A stretch of 64,000 nucleotides of DNA from Nectonema munidae (GCA_030549495.1 JAUIRK010000970.1:374001-438000), one strand, 5' to 3'; positions 1 to 11,770 are shown, counted from the first letter of the stretch. Notes: generated by a model from the sequence alone, not told the origin. Translations and numbers: made by a program.

Positions 1-55
1 TTTTTTGTGGGTAAATTGACCTGCAATGTAATTAGAGTTATTTAATAGTTGTTCC

Positions 56-125
56 AGAGCTGGAATGCTCAACAAGCAATCCGTGGCCAGCAGGCTGGTC
101 CAATTTGGTTGAGCATTCCTGTTCT
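56..125. repeat. Short inverted repeat able to form a hairpin
   Basis: The arms at 56-73 and 108-125 are inverted copies of each other with 16 of 18 positions matching; the core GGAATGCTCAAC is perfect. A second short stem (GGCCAG against CTGGTC) lies inside the loop at 85-100. It sits just outside the transposon that starts at 154. It may be a tiny MITE or part of an older element. No gene is associated with it. Confidence 0.5.
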
Positions 126-153
126 AGAGTATAGTGAATATAGAAGGTGTGTA

Positions 154-2870
154 CAGTAGGGTGACAAAAAATGTATGGTAAAAATTTAAAAATAGAAAAT
201 TCACTTTCTTAGCCTCTTATTTTTTTCCTTTTAGGTCTTTAAACTTCCATGCAAAAAAACTTTTTGATTTGCTATGATTAAAGGGTTGCGCACGCTCAAT
301 AAAATAGGGCAGTAGAATTTCCATTTCAATTTTTTCATTAAAATTTTTTTTTCTGTTTGAATTCAATTTTTTAATGCTCTAGAAATGAATTTGTTCACTG
401 AAAGAACAAAAATTGTATGGTTAGTCGGCCAAACATACGAATCGGTTTCTGCAAGCAAGCTGCCATCCAATAGAATTTTATTAGGTAGATTTTTGCATCT
501 TCATCGAATCGAAGGAAAAACACTCACAGAAAGTGCAAAAATAACTTTTGAGGAACTTCTTTCGAATTGGAATAAAGCAAGAATACCCACTAAACAAAGC
601 TATAAAATTATTAAAAAGCTAAAAGAGTTTTATTCGCGGTGGCAAAATCTTGGAAAAAGCGTGAACAGAAAATCTGAAACTCAAAAAAAGAAAGAAGAAA
701 AGTTTTTGAACATTCTTGATGATTTATTTGATGTTGCACATCAAGATGCTTTGAAATTAATACTTTGTAAAGAAGACAAAGAGTTTTTGCTTGCTCAAAG
801 GGAAAAAGGTAGGAGAGGATCGATGGATAAAGTTGATAGAAAGCTTGCGGGTTTAGAAAAAAGAAGAAAGAAAAGAGTAGAAGATGAAGAATAAAGGAAA
901 GAAAAAGAAGTGAAAAGAAGAGAAGAAACAGATCGTGTTTTGCAAAATGAAACTAATTCGGATTTCACTGTTGAGGAAAATGAAAATGATGATACTACTA
1001 CAGTAAAACTATTCAAAAGTCAAAACAGAGTAGTAAAAACCAGGAACATAATGACATAATCGGCTTTGGATCGAACAGGTGTTAGTTACAGAAATGCTAT
1101 GCACATACTTTTTGCTACTCTAAAGGCTTTTAATCATGAACCCAACCAATACACTCTCAATAGAGAGTCTTTGAGGCAAGCTAGAAGATCAAATCGAGAA
1201 AGTTCAAGTAAGACAATCAAGGAAATTTTCAATCCGTGAGTACCTCTTACAGTTCATTGGGATGGTAAGTTGTTACCATCTTTGACCTTGAAGGAAAAAG
1301 TGGACCGCATTGCTGTTATCGTTTCTGGCATAGGCATTACAAAGCTTCTTGTTGTTCCTTTAATTGAAAACAGTAGTGGTTTTTCTCAAGCTAAAGCTGT
1401 TTTAGAAACTTTACTGAAATGGAATTTGCTTGATAAAGTTACAAGCATGTCATTCGACACTACAAGCAGCAACACGGGTAAAAACCTGGGAGCTTGTATG
1501 ATTTTGCAGAAAAAAATCGGCAAAAAATTGTTACCTCTAGCTTGCAGACATCATGTACATGAACTGATTGTTAAACATGTTTTTGACGCTTTACTAGAAG
1601 AAAAATCATCTAGTCCAAACATCAAGCTCTTCGAAGAGTTTCGTGAGTCTTGGAAAAAGATTGATAAGTCATGCTTAGAGTGCTTACCAACTGAAAAAAA
1701 GTGGGAAGTTTTTGATTCTGATGAATATGAAAATCTGATCACTTCATCAAAGAACAGTTGTCCAGATTTCAACCAAGAGATGACTATAAAGAACTTCTCA
1801 ATCTTAGTTTAATATTTCTTGGAGAACAAAGAACAGATGTTAAAATCTATGCCCCTGGTGCTCATCACAGGGCAAGATGGATATCAAAGTTAATATATTG
1901 CTTGAAGATATATTTGTTTAAATCACAACTAAACATAAACTTAAATCATAGTGAGGCCTTAAAGAAATTCAATATATTCATAGTCAAAATAAATTTAAAA
2001 AAATGGTTCATGAGCTCTTGTTCTAGCTTTGCACCATTAAATGATCTTCAACTACTTCAAAGTTTCATAAAATATAAAAAAGTAAGTAACAAAGTAGCAA
2101 CAACAGCTTTAAAGGTTTTTGGTAGGCATCTTTGGTATTTAAACGAAGTTCTTGTTCCCTTGGCTTTATTTGATTCAAGAATAAACAAACAAGAAAAACT
2201 TAACATAGTCCAATCAATCCAAAAACCACGAAATCTTTATCATCCTTTAAACCATTTTGGTAATCCAATTTTGAAAGAAAAAGATATTGAAAAAAGTACA
2301 CTGTCAAGTTTTATCACAGAAAACACAATGAAATTTTTTGATATTTTAAAATTATCATCAAATTTTTTGAAAAAAGACCCAGACACATGGGAAAGCGACA
2401 AGAATTTTAATATTGCAAAACAAGTTGTGTGAATGATGCTGCAGAACGTGGAATAGCTCTTATTAAGAATTTTAACAGCATTTTGATTGATCAAGAAGAT
2501 CAAAAACAGTATTTAATTCAAGTTGTAGAAAGCATAGGAAGAACTTTCCTTGTGTTAACAAAGAATCTTACTTTACTAATGATATTTAACAAATATTTTG
2601 TGTTTTAATTAATATTTTCAAGTTCAACTTATTTCTTATAAAATAAAATTGTGTTATAGAGAACTAAACTTAGTTTTATTGAATATACATAATTTTTTGT
2701 TTATTTTTACAGTATTTTTACATGTTAAATATTCCGAAGCTATGCGCAACCTCTCAACATTAATTTTCCAGGCCAATTTTTTTTAATTCTATTTATTATA
2801 CTAAATGAAAAAAAAATGAGGGGTAAGAATTGATAATTTACAAAAATTAAAAAAAATTGGCGCCCTAGTG
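154..2870 (+). mobile_element. TIR-bounded DNA transposon-like element, unassigned family
   Basis: The left end at 154 begins CAGTAGGGTGACAAAAAAT. The right end, read inward from 2870, begins CACTAGGGCGCCAATTTTTT. These match over most of about 20 bases and are both preceded by TA, so a TA or TNA-type target duplication is possible. A weaker inner pair of inverted motifs (GGTTGCGCA at 284-292, TGCGCAACC at 2743-2751) is nested inside. The interior carries the decayed transposase-like gene at 385-2608. The CACTA-like end could point to a CACTA/EnSpm relation, but the protein does not support that, so the superfamily is left open. Confidence 0.6.
385..2608 (+). pseudogene. Decayed transposase-like gene (HxDG / DTT / CxxH family)
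   Basis: Most of one long protein can be followed on the plus strand through about half a dozen breaks, so no full product is made. The N-terminal part (385-894) is basic and helical with a LFDVAHQDAL segment. The middle (1240-1812) carries HWDGK, then FDTTSSNTG and CRHHVHE. The C-terminal part (1758-2608) has RARWISKLIYCLKI and ends in an AERGIALIKNF block. The HxDG, DTT and C-x-x-H series resembles the catalytic core and CxxH motif of hAT-like RNase H-fold transposases; that comparison is my inference. I recognise the family as recurrent uncharacterised ORFs of arthropod genomes but cannot name it. A distant relative lies at 50873-52240. Confidence 0.6.
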
Positions 2871-3408
2871 TACAGATATATTAGTATGGGCTTACTAGGA
2901 GAGAGTAATTGGGTTTTATCCTTTTTAAATGCAAATTAAAAACAATTTCAAATGATCTTCATAGCTTTTATTACGAATTAAATGACTAAGGAACATATTT
3001 TTATTAGCATGTATTTCTGGTATTGATCAGTAAAAATATAGGCACTTGTATAGACATTAGACTTAATAACATTTCAAATATAAAAAATAGTTGTTAGTTA
3101 ACTAGTTAGATTATTAGTATGATATAAAATATTTGAGTCATTTTTAGATAAACTCTTTGGATAATAATTTATATCTTCCAAAACCTCAAGAGTTTAGACT
3201 TTGAACACGAAAGACAACCCCTCAAAAGAAATAAGTATTACTATTTTATACCCAAATTCATCTGTCTATGTGATTATATATATATATATAAAAGCGGAGA
3301 CAACGCTATAAAAATTCTCTATAAATTAATGGAAAGACATTTGTGTAAAAGTAGTATTATATTTTAGTGATAGAGGGGTAGATGTTAGTGTTTAAGAGAT
3401 TCAATGTT
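2871..3408. other. AT-rich non-coding stretch
   Basis: No gene was recognised. It holds a short (TA)n run near 3276-3291. If the plexin model is right, this lies in the intron after the exon at 3689-3903. No further Sema-domain exon could be read here. Confidence 0.5.
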
Positions 3409-3620
3409 ATCAATGACTATAATGTCATTTTTAAAAATATATTTTCAGAAATCGAAACTTTTGAAAATGTTGGCTCCGGCTCAACAATCACATGCAATAA
3501 ATTCAAAATTAAGTACATAAGAATCAATTTATTGTTTGTTTTAGCAAAATTGTTGGAGCGAAAAAAATATGTTTCAATTTCTGAAAATATATTTTTCAAA
3601 ATGACATTATAGTCATGGAT
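3409..3620. repeat. Foldback MITE with about 48-bp inverted repeats
   Basis: The left arm (about 3409-3457) and right arm (about 3571-3620) are inverted copies with only a few mismatches, starting ATGACTATAATGTCATTTT. Short open frames on both strands here spell nearly the same peptide, which is a by-product of the symmetry and not a gene. The superfamily and target duplication are not clear. It lies downstream of the plexin-like exon. Confidence 0.7.
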
Positions 3621-3688
3621 AACAGAATCGCCGCTTCCTAAATAAATACAGTTCCTAAAACGTATAAAAAGACGAAAAGCATACTTAC

Positions 3689-3903
3689 ATTAAAGAGATT
3701 ACCACAGTCCACAAGTCTTTTTCTCTTGTAATCAATTATCAAAACTTTATTGTGATAATCCACAACTTTTTTAACAACACCAATACATCCCTTGTTTGAG
3801 CATGGCGAATCATCTTCGCGAGGCCCGGTTCGATTGAATTGCAAAATATTTAAATCTTCATCTAAAACTCTCAATGTATTTATTCCAGATAGATAAAGTT
3901 TAC
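3689..3903 (-). CDS. Plexin-like protein, exon 2 (start of Sema domain)
   Basis: This 215-bp minus-strand exon encodes 71 full codons after a split glycine. It matches the opening strands of a plexin Sema domain. KLYLSGINTL resembles the LYVGAVNRLY region, TGPREDDSPC matches the conserved TGPxxDSxxC, and YHNKVLIIDYKRKRLVDCG matches DNVNKVLLIDYxxxRLxxCG. An acceptor (TTATTTAG) precedes 3903 and a consensus donor (GTAAGTATG) starts at 3688. It begins in phase 1, which fits the donor of the exon at 15265-15415. Plexins are single-pass surface receptors for semaphorins in axon guidance and cell movement. The following exons must lie left of the window. A semaphorin is less likely, because the TGPxxDSxxC and NKVLLID pattern is plexin-like. 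Confidence 0.8.
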
Positions 3904-3949
3904 CTAAATAAGAAGGTATTTGAAATATAAAAAAATAAAGCAATTAAAC

Positions 3950-4217
3950 CAGTGGCGCACATCCCTTTTCGCCCCCCCCCCCCCAATAATTTTGGATTTT
4001 TTTAAACTAGTGTATATCCGTTATGTAAATTTAATTAAAATATTTTCGCGGAAAGTATAGTTTTTAAATTTCATCAATTTTGTAAAAAAATATAAAGTAG
4101 TCTTATAAATTCACGTATGCGCTGCATACACTATTTTAAAGGATTGCTTAAATATTTGAAAATTTGAAGAAAAAATCCCCCCCCCCTCCAATAATTTTAA
4201 GGATGTGGGCGCTCCTG
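3950..4217. mobile_element. hAT-type MITE with CAGNGGCGCAC ends
   Basis: The left end reads CAGTGGCGCACATCC and the right end, read inward, CAGGAGCGCCCACATCC. Flanks AATTAAAC and GTTTAAAC agree at 6 of 8 bases, fitting a worn 8-bp hAT target duplication. C runs sit just inside both ends. About 110 bases of the interior (4008-4130) recur at 37530-37640 and, inverted, at 52290-52420. Confidence 0.75.
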
Positions 4218-4341
4218 GTTTAAACTTATCGGGTTAAGCAACAATTTTTTAGCGTGCTAACGATCTAGATCTACAAGCACTGAAATGTTTTAGCTTTTTA
4301 TTTGTGTGTATTGAACTAAGTCAATCAATAAACTACATTAA

Positions 4342-4449
4342 CGCATTGGTTGCATAAAGTTACGTCCGCTTTCTTTTTAATAAGTTTTTATATAACCTAC
4401 GCAGATTTGTATTTTATGGGACACTTGTGTCCCATTGTGTCTGAAAGGG
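4342..4449. mobile_element. TTAA-flanked piggyBac-like MITE
   Basis: A 108-bp element is flanked by TTAA (4338-4341 and 4450-4453) and ends in GGG. An 18-bp palindrome, TGGGACACTTGTGTCCCA, lies at 4417-4434, 15 bases from the right end. The interior shares the CGTCCGCTTTC-like motif of the other family copies. Confidence 0.75.
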
Positions 4450-4489
4450 TTAAAAAATGTTATCCGTGTAAATTTAATCATTTTTACAA

Positions 4490-5830
4490 CAGAGGCGCAC
4501 ATTCTCAAATAGGGGGGGGGGGGGGCTATTTTTATAATTTTCAAAATTTATTATAAAAGAATTTTTGTCCAATGAAAACACCATCATTATTACCCGACAT
4601 TATACTTGCAGGAAGTCAAATTACGTTGTTTGTAATTCTGATTGCATCAATACCTTTTAGATGAGTGGTCTTCAAATTTTTTTGCAAAATATTAAATATC
4701 GTTTGAGAAATTTCAAAATATATCTGTTGTTAAAAATCTCACAACATAGAAGAACAGTTGATATTACTTTGAGGCAAAGATATCATATTGAATGTGCTAG
4801 TAAGTTCTGAACTTGTAAATTTGAAGCATATCTTGCAGTCAGGCTAATAGGAGAGATATCTGATGACATATCAAGGGGTATATTGATTCGGAATTCGATT
4901 TTCGGCATTTTTGAAATTCAGTATGAAACGATGGATTGCACGTACACTATGTTTATGACAAGCACCTGGTAGACAATTTTTTGTTTTACAAAACTCTTAG
5001 CAGTAGAACAACTGGAAGAAAAATATTTCAGGTGGACAATTTTTACAACACATATTATTAAGCCAGAAGATCTACTTGGAGTGTGTACTGACCTCTGCTT
5101 TAGCCATTTTTTGTTCTAGTTTTTATACTCTGATTAAGTAAAAATCTCCAAATGTAATTGGTACTCAGTGCGCTATTCATCGCGAAGCCTTAAATAATTA
5201 AAACCATACCTGATCAATGAAGTCATCAAAATAGAGTATTTAATTAAAACAAATGCCTTCAACTCTTGTTTGTTTTAAGTTATGCAAAGAAAATGATTCG
5301 AAAACTCTTGCTGTACTCAAACGTGAGGTGGCTTTCCAAACAAAAAGTTTCGAAGCAATACTATGGAAAGAAATGCAGCAATTTCTGCAAAGCAAACTAG
5401 ACATGCATGTAGAATTTTCTAATGTCTATTTTCGTATATTCCTATCATTTTTAGTGAACATATTTGAATCTATGAATTCCCATCTTCGGCCAAGTACTCC
5501 ATTATCATAAAAAATTGACAGCTTTTGAAATTAAGGTGGAATTATGACATTCTTAGACAGGGAAAATTTTGCTAGATTTTCGAACATATTTGTTGATGAA
5601 AATAGGATTGGTGGATAAAGATGTCGTGGATGTCATAAAACACCATATCTTAGTCAAGAAATTTCTCCTTATTTTCCTAATATACAAACATTTGAAAAAT
5701 ACTACCTATTCTCGTTTATAATCTCGATTAGTAATCTGGCCACAGAAGACTTCCTAATTCAAAAACACAAAAAAATTGAACATTGTTAGGGAGCGGGAGG
5801 CTCACCCCGTCCCTTGGATGTGCGCCCCTG
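4490..5830 (+). mobile_element. hAT element with a decayed transposase
   Basis: The ends CAGAGGCGCAC (left) and GTGCGCCCCTG (right) are near-perfect inverted repeats. The flanks TTTTACAA and CTTCACAA match at 6 of 8 bases, as a worn hAT target duplication would. A run of 14 G lies just inside the left end. On the plus strand between about 5160 and 5660 one can read scrambled pieces of an hAT transposase of the SCAND3/ZBED5-like group, including CAIHREAL and NVRWLSK, spread over several frames. The 85-residue open frame at 5253-5510 is a mixture of these and not a gene. Confidence 0.75.
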
Positions 5831-7073
5831 CTTCACAAATATTCCTTAAAAATCTTTAAAAATAAAATAAGCAGATCATTAACTCAGAAAGAGAACTAAA
5901 AAAATTATTCAAAGTATAAAAATGAAAAAAAACCTTCCAATACTACTTATATACTTAGTTATAATAAATCATTAGCAAAAAGTAAAAAATCCAGTTATTT
6001 TAGTGTTTGTTTCATACACCTCTTTCCCATTTCTTAATGACCAATTTTATATAAGCAAAAAAAGAGGCAATGATATTTAAGAAACGATAGTAGGCAAATT
6101 CTTTTCGAATAGAGCTACCTTCCCCTAACTCGTTTTCACATTAGTGGAATTTGCATAGGCCGAACTTTTAAAAAATCCAAACTCTTTCTTATTTTCTATC
6201 ATGTCGAATCATATTTCCAAGATGAAGATTCTAGGATTAAATTTTTATAGTCTAAATGCACATAACATGTTTAATTTATAATGGGAGGTTGGATTTGTGA
6301 ATTTTATACTAAATACAGCCAACCTGTTCTACCGATCACCTGTATCCAGTGCTTTCGTTAAGAATCGGCGAATGGCTGATTTCTTCTACGCGTGGCCTTT
6401 TATATATGGTTTATGAGTAACGCCTAAAAAATTCCCAAACGCACATAATCGATATTTTACATTTCTCTCGCCTATTTGTATGCGCCTTGAATAAAAATTG
6501 AAACATATATTTACATCAGCTACTTTTTACATTTGCACGAAAACTATGTTAGTGGTTGCACGTTTCTAAAAAAATCATCGGTACTCTAAATCAAGGATTC
6601 TCAACCTTCTTTCTACCATTGCCCCCTTTTTGCCTAAATATTATTATTGTATGGCCCCATTAAGTTTGTTATTTATTTTTCTATATTTTAGAGGACAAAA
6701 ATGAAAAGTCGTAATTTTTTCATGAAGTTATTCATTCAAACAACATAACATCAAAGTAAAAAAACTGTAAAATTCCTTCAAAAATTATAGTGCTTCTAAA
6801 CTTTTTTTTTCATAATAGTTTAGAATTAGAGTTGCTTTCCAATTGAGTCTTTTTTACTTAATATTAACGGTCCAAACCTAGTAGATGTGGAAACAAAACT
6901 ATAAAAAAGTTCATCAAGATAGAATTTTTATTTAAAGTTTCAAGATATAGTTGCTAAAATAGTTTTTGTATCATATGTAATGTATATAATATAGAAAAAT
7001 CGACCGTTTTGGGGCGTTTTTATAAATAAAAATGAGTCTTTTCGTCAGCTTACCTTTTTAAATCATAGGTTCT
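5831..7073. other. Non-coding stretch with an isolated hAT-like end
   Basis: No gene was recognised. At 6592 the sequence CAAGGATTCTCAACCTTC closely resembles the left end of the hAT at 7074. It is followed, as there, by a CCATTGCCCCC-type segment. It may be the left end of an older or nested copy whose right end is lost. The rest is featureless AT-rich DNA within the putative plexin intron. Confidence 0.45.
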
Positions 7074-7332
7074 CAACCTTTTTTTCACCATGTCTCCATT
7101 TTAGTGCCCCCATGGAAATTTTTTATTTCATCGAAAGTTTTTTACTCTGCCTCTAAATTTATTACACCTAAAGAAGCAAAAATATTGAAAATGATAATTT
7201 AACACGAAAACCTATACCATGTAATTATTAACGCAACCCTTATTAAATTTGTTGATAAATTACCCTGCATTAATTATTATTTGTATATATAGATAAAAAA
7301 ATTTGAAGTAAAAAAAGTGACGCAGTTAAAGT

Positions 7333-7413
7333 GAAAAAGGGCGCACTAAAAGGGAAAAAGGGCGCACTAAAAGGGAAAAAGGGCGCACTAAAAGGGAAAA
7401 AGGGCTCACTTAA
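7333..7413. repeat. 21-bp tandem repeat, nearly four copies
   Basis: The unit GAAAAAGGGCGCACTAAAAG plus one G repeats at 7333, 7354 and 7375, with a degraded fourth copy at 7396. Read on the plus strand it gives a KKGALKG peptide repeat, which I regard as accidental. It lies between the transposase stop and the left end of the hAT. Confidence 0.85.
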
Positions 7414-7439
7414 AGTAAAAACAGTATGGTTACACAATT

Positions 7440-9014
7440 TCAATGTGATCCTTGTGATTGATGCAGGACTACCAATTTGTCAATGTTTAGTGTTAAAGTC
7501 ACTAAACCTCTTTTTTCTATATCAAGACGATTTCTACTTTTTGATAGAAGATGTATCACTCGATTCAAACCTGATTCTACTAAATACGATGTTGGGAAGG
7601 CAATTAAAAGCAATTTAACTTTTTTCCACAGTAGTGGATACTTTTCAGATATTTCATCATTCATCCAAAGCTTCTGGTATTCTCCATACTTAAATCTTGA
7701 GTTTGCTGTTATGTTGTTCTGAAGTTCAATAAAACTTTCTTGTATATAAATAAATATCTGCTTCAGGCGGATCAACAAACCAATGAGATATATTCATTGG
7801 ATTAAATCAAAAAAACGATTTTCCATTTCATTATGCAACTCCTAAAATGTGTAAATTCTCGTATTGCAAGAGTTGACCAGAAAAATATTTTAATTGCTTC
7901 TCTGCCAGAAACAAAACGGAATTACTTCCTTTAAGTTGTTTGTTGAGTAAATTTAGCTCTTCAAATATATCAGTTAGGTAGAAAATATTATTCTTTTGCA
8001 TCAATACATTTTTTTGCGAGCTGTTTCTCTAAAAAAGATAAAACAGTGTCCCAAAATGCAATGAAGCGATGCAGACAATTACCCTTGGACAACCATCTGA
8101 ATCCAGTGTGCAAAATAAGCCACTAAAACTCGTCGTCATTATTTTCACATAATTGTTGAGAGTCGATCTTGCAGTGCACTTATTTTAACCCATTAAGTCC
8201 CAATGCTCCCATTTGGGAACATAAGTAATTCCATCTTCGTCTGCTTTTTTCAATGACTTTGAATATAAATCGTCTGCGTTTTTTTAGATAACGTCTGATT
8301 TCTATGGTACTTAATGGGTTAATCAAATTAAGAGCTTATATAACTTGAATAAGTGCCTCATTCAAACATCCAGCTAGATGTTTAGCAACAAGAGGTTGTC
8401 GGTGAACAACACAATGAACAAAAACTCTATCAAGAACAACTTTTTTTAGGTAAACTTTAAATTCTTTATATTTTCTAACCATGGAAGCAGTAATGGAAAA
8501 AACAATGGAAAAGTAATTTGTGACAAGTCATTATTTTAAGGAATCTTACAAATGTCATTAACAACGCAGAATTAACAGGAAGAGTTGACTCATCATTTGA
8601 AGTGCAAACTCATTTTTTCGCGGTTTTGAGATTACTTGGGTTTCAACATCAGTTGCCATCTCATCAATACGACGCGATACTGATGAATTGCTCAAAGGAA
8701 TTAAACTTATTTCTTGAGGATTTTGACCCATAACTGTTGAGAGCACTACAGACACTGCAGGCATGATCAAAGAATCTCCTTTTGCTATTAAGTTTGCTAT
8801 TTTCTGAGAAGCTAGCATTCCTTTGTTCACTTTTGTGGTTTTTTTTTGAAAAAAACATTTTATCAATCGTCTTTCTTCTTTCAAATTCATAACGCATCCT
8901 TATAAAGAAATCGAGTGGTTTGCTTATTTTTTTATGCGCCGTCTCAAACTGCTTTTTTAATGTGATAGAACGCATACTTTCATTTGAAAATTTTTGGGGA
9001 TTTAATAAAACCAT
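7440..9014 (-). pseudogene. Decayed hAT transposase, SCAND3/ZBED-like
   Basis: Reading on the minus strand from 9014, the N-terminal part carries the helical segment before the catalytic region. Next come the IAKGDSLIMPAVSVVL stretch and LSNSSVSRRIDEMA, typical of the SCAND3/ZBED5 transposase group. HCVVHRQPLVAKHL (about 8370-8420) and RWLSKGNCLHRF (about 8070-8110) follow. The C-terminal hAT dimerisation segment (7440-7778) includes FPTSYLVESGLNRV and SRNRLDIEKRG. Many stops and frame changes make it non-functional. A 130-bp MITE splits the coding part at 8185-8322, so the hAT was already present when that MITE moved. Confidence 0.85.
8189..8318. mobile_element. TTAA-flanked piggyBac-like MITE, complete copy
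   Basis: A 130-bp element runs from CCCATTAAGTCCC to GTACTTAATGGG and is flanked on both sides by TTAA (8185-8188, 8319-8322). One end holds the palindrome TCCCATTTGGGA at 8207-8218, 18 bases inside; the other end has none. It is inserted in the hAT transposase. It is nearly identical in structure to the copy at 16980-17109, so both are young members. Confidence 0.9.
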
Positions 9015-10058
9015 AAATAAGGTATTCTACAGAATATTGCCGACAATTTAATTAACATTGAGAATTAAATCAAACAATTATTTGATTAATTTTTTAATAT
9101 TTATTGATTGATTTCAAAATTAAAATTTAACGCAAAAGAAAAAAAAATATGTAGCTGATTAGAAGAAAGCTGTAAAATCGCTTATGGACCCCACCACACG
9201 TAGAAGAACTACATGCACTCGGGCATCAATAAAACTGGAAATTTTAAATCAAAATTAGAGCATGTCTACTTATGAAATGTTGCACGGTCAATTGAAAAAA
9301 AATGATATATATGCGTTGTGGAGTAGCTTAGCTGACGTCTGACAACACTTAGATAAAATTATTGTAATAAAAATTTAATTTTATAGAAACGAATGCTCTA
9401 AAAATCCTGGAAGGAAATAGGATAAGTGTGAATTAAAAAGAAAGCAAATAATTATAATTATAGATTATCAGGTTGATTGATTAAATGAAATTTTCAAACA
9501 TCGTCAAAAAATGTTTTAATTTTCAGCTATAAATTCTGTGATCTAGGCAGGTGTTAATACGTGACATGTGTGCTTGTGTTTTATTTGTATGATAGATAGA
9601 ATATTAGTTATTCGCTTATCTCTCAAGTCAGACAAACTCATTACTTTGATGGATTTTTAGTTACGCACGTTGAATGAAATAAAATTCTAGGTCAAAATAT
9701 GATCAATCATGACTCTCTTTCGTAGTTTTAACACTATATCTTTCGATATCGAAACATCTTATCTTTCAACACCATTCATAGGAAATGTTCTGATATCCTC
9801 CCTCTCCTTCTTGATTTCTTTCTTCATTGCACCCCTCTTCAATCAAAAAACATAGTGTTTCGTCGTTATTCTGTGTTTATGTAAAACAAAAACTAGCTTG
9901 AATATAATCGCATATCTTCGTAAACTCATCGAATAAACTAGTTTTTAGGATTTCTGTGACCCCCGTGTAACTTTCTACGGCCTCTTAAAATTGAAATTTA
10001 TTTCTGCCACCCCTTTGAATTTTTTCGCGGGCCATATGGTCCTCGTTAAGAAACGTTG

Positions 10059-10913
10059 CTCTAAATAATCGGACATCACCGTAAATATAATTTTAAAACA
10101 GAAAAACTTCGATGAAACACTCCTTTATCAAGCAATCACTTCTTTCAATTAATTTTCCTTTATAATGTCGTTATATTTGGGGGGGGGGGGGGGGGGAGGC
10201 ATTTTCGGATCACTAAAAAAATTTTAACACCAATAACGATTATTAAGGAGCGTTGGCTGATATTTCTTATGGTATTTAATTTAATTTATAATATAATTAT
10301 AAAAAATGAAACGAGAAATCATATTCTAGAGTCTTGGGTACTTTTAAATAATCGATTTCCTAAAATATGAAAGAATATTTTTATTAATTTTTTCAAAGGC
10401 ATCCATACTGTAAATTAGGTAGAAGACAAAAATTTGCATTTATTCTACAAAAGTGTTAAAATATCAAAAAAAGTTTATAGGTAAATGCTCTGGGTCCTAT
10501 ATTATTAAAATGAAATAGAAGAATAGAAAAGATATAATGCTTTGACAAGATAAATGAAGCTATTGTCTGCGTTAATATAAAACTCGAAAGTAACATGAGA
10601 ACAGGAATATATAATTAACTCATACTGAATAGAGAGTTATGGCAAAAGCTATAATTCTAAACTTCAAAAGGAATAATTATACATTATAATGAAAAACATG
10701 AGGATTAGACAAAATATAGTTGCAATAATAAAGCCTAAGGAAATGAAGGACAAATTGTAAAAGTAAAATATTGAAAACAAGAAGAAGGCTGCATCATATA
10801 CTATTGGAGTTCAAAAATCAGAGAAAACATTAGATTTAGAAATTTGGCATATTAGAATTAAGCAAATACCGAAAAAATACTTATCGAATATATGAGGAAA
10901 AGTTCTTTTTTAA
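10059..10913. other. AT-rich intronic stretch with an 18-G tract
   Basis: A run of about 18 G lies at 10179-10196, followed by AGGCATTTTCGG. It resembles the homopolymer tracts next to other hAT ends here, but no matching terminus was found. No gene is seen in the rest. Confidence 0.5.
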
Positions 10914-11017
10914 CAGGTTTAAGGATTTATAAAATAAAACCGTATTCTTTTATTCATACTTTTTAATACAAATCTTCTTTGCATTAGATATTCTCTGATT
11001 ATTCTGGTCATTAGAGG
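10914..11017. mobile_element. Degraded TTAA-type MITE
   Basis: It begins after TTAA (10910-10913) with CAGGTTT and shares the ATACAAATCTTCT and ATTCTGGTC segments with the copy at 23227-23349. The palindrome region is deleted and the right target site is worn to ATAG. Confidence 0.6.
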
Positions 11018-11405
11018 ATAGAAAATACTGTTTAATCGTCAAATAAGATCCTGTGGGTTTGAAAAACCTATTCTTTTGAGTGGTTTATTGAAGCCCAAAT
11101 GTTTTATTTGAAACACCCAATAACAGGCGTCGGGAAACTTTAGCCTTTATTTTTTTGGTCAGATTAGAAAGTGGTCATTATTGGGATTCAAGGACTTCTA
11201 TAAATTGGTATTATAATCAGAATATCTGAATTTAATTGCAATGTTAAGTTAATGAATGAAAATAAATACCAATTATAAAAGTTGGAATTATTTAAAAATT
11301 TTTGTAAAGCAACTAGAATAGTAAACTCTTTTGGGATCAGAATGTAATGATTTTTAGAATATTATATATGCAATGGTTATTTTACTAATTATTATTTAAC
11401 TAGAG

Positions 11406-11770
11406 CAGTGTTTCCCAAACTGTGTGTCGCGACACAGTAGTGTGTCGCAAAAACTTTCCAAGTGTGTCGCGAGATTTTTTAGAAATAATAAAAAGATACA
11501 GTTATCCCTCAATTAGATTTAAATGGAATTTAATTTCTTCTCGAAAGCGAGCTCATTTGTCATACTGAATAAAATTTTATTGTTGCTGTTGCTTGTTCGC
11601 CCAGTTTCCTTCTCTTGCTACTTTAATCTTAATGTTTAATGGATTACAAGGATACTGTTAATTATAATACTTCATTTAATAGTTTTTTTGAAATATTTGC
11701 TTGGTGGTGTGTCGCGAAATTTTTCTATGTAAAGAGTGTGTCGCGGCTCAAAAAAGTTAGGGAAACACTG
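11406..11770. mobile_element. hAT MITE with a perfect 8-bp target duplication
   Basis: The ends CAGTGTTTCCCAAAC and, inverted, CAGTGTTTCCCTAAC are a classic hAT terminus. They are flanked by perfect duplications AACTAGAG (11398-11405 and 11771-11778). Subterminal GTGTGTCGCGA motifs recur near both ends. The 365-bp element has no coding capacity; the short minus-strand frame inside it is not a gene. Confidence 0.95.

Larger units (their letters stand above)
7074..10058 (-). mobile_element. hAT element (SCAND3/ZBED-like), about 3 kb
   Basis: The left end is CATAGGTTCTCAACCTT and the right end, read inward, CAACGTTTCTTAACGAG, matching the usual CAxxGTTTCTxAAC form of this hAT group. Flanks TTTTAAAT and CTCTAAAT agree at 6 of 8 bases. 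The element holds the decayed transposase at 7440-9014, a 21-bp tandem repeat at 7333-7413 and a later TTAA MITE at 8189-8318. It lies inside the putative plexin intron. Confidence 0.7.

Noticed and set aside
3382-3612. Similar small proteins on both strands
   Set aside because: They arise from the long inverted repeats of a foldback MITE, which give nearly the same peptide from both strands.
7331-7618. Open frame with KKGALKG repeats
   Set aside because: It is the translation of a 21-bp tandem repeat inside a hAT element, opposite to the transposase strand, with no recognisable continuation.
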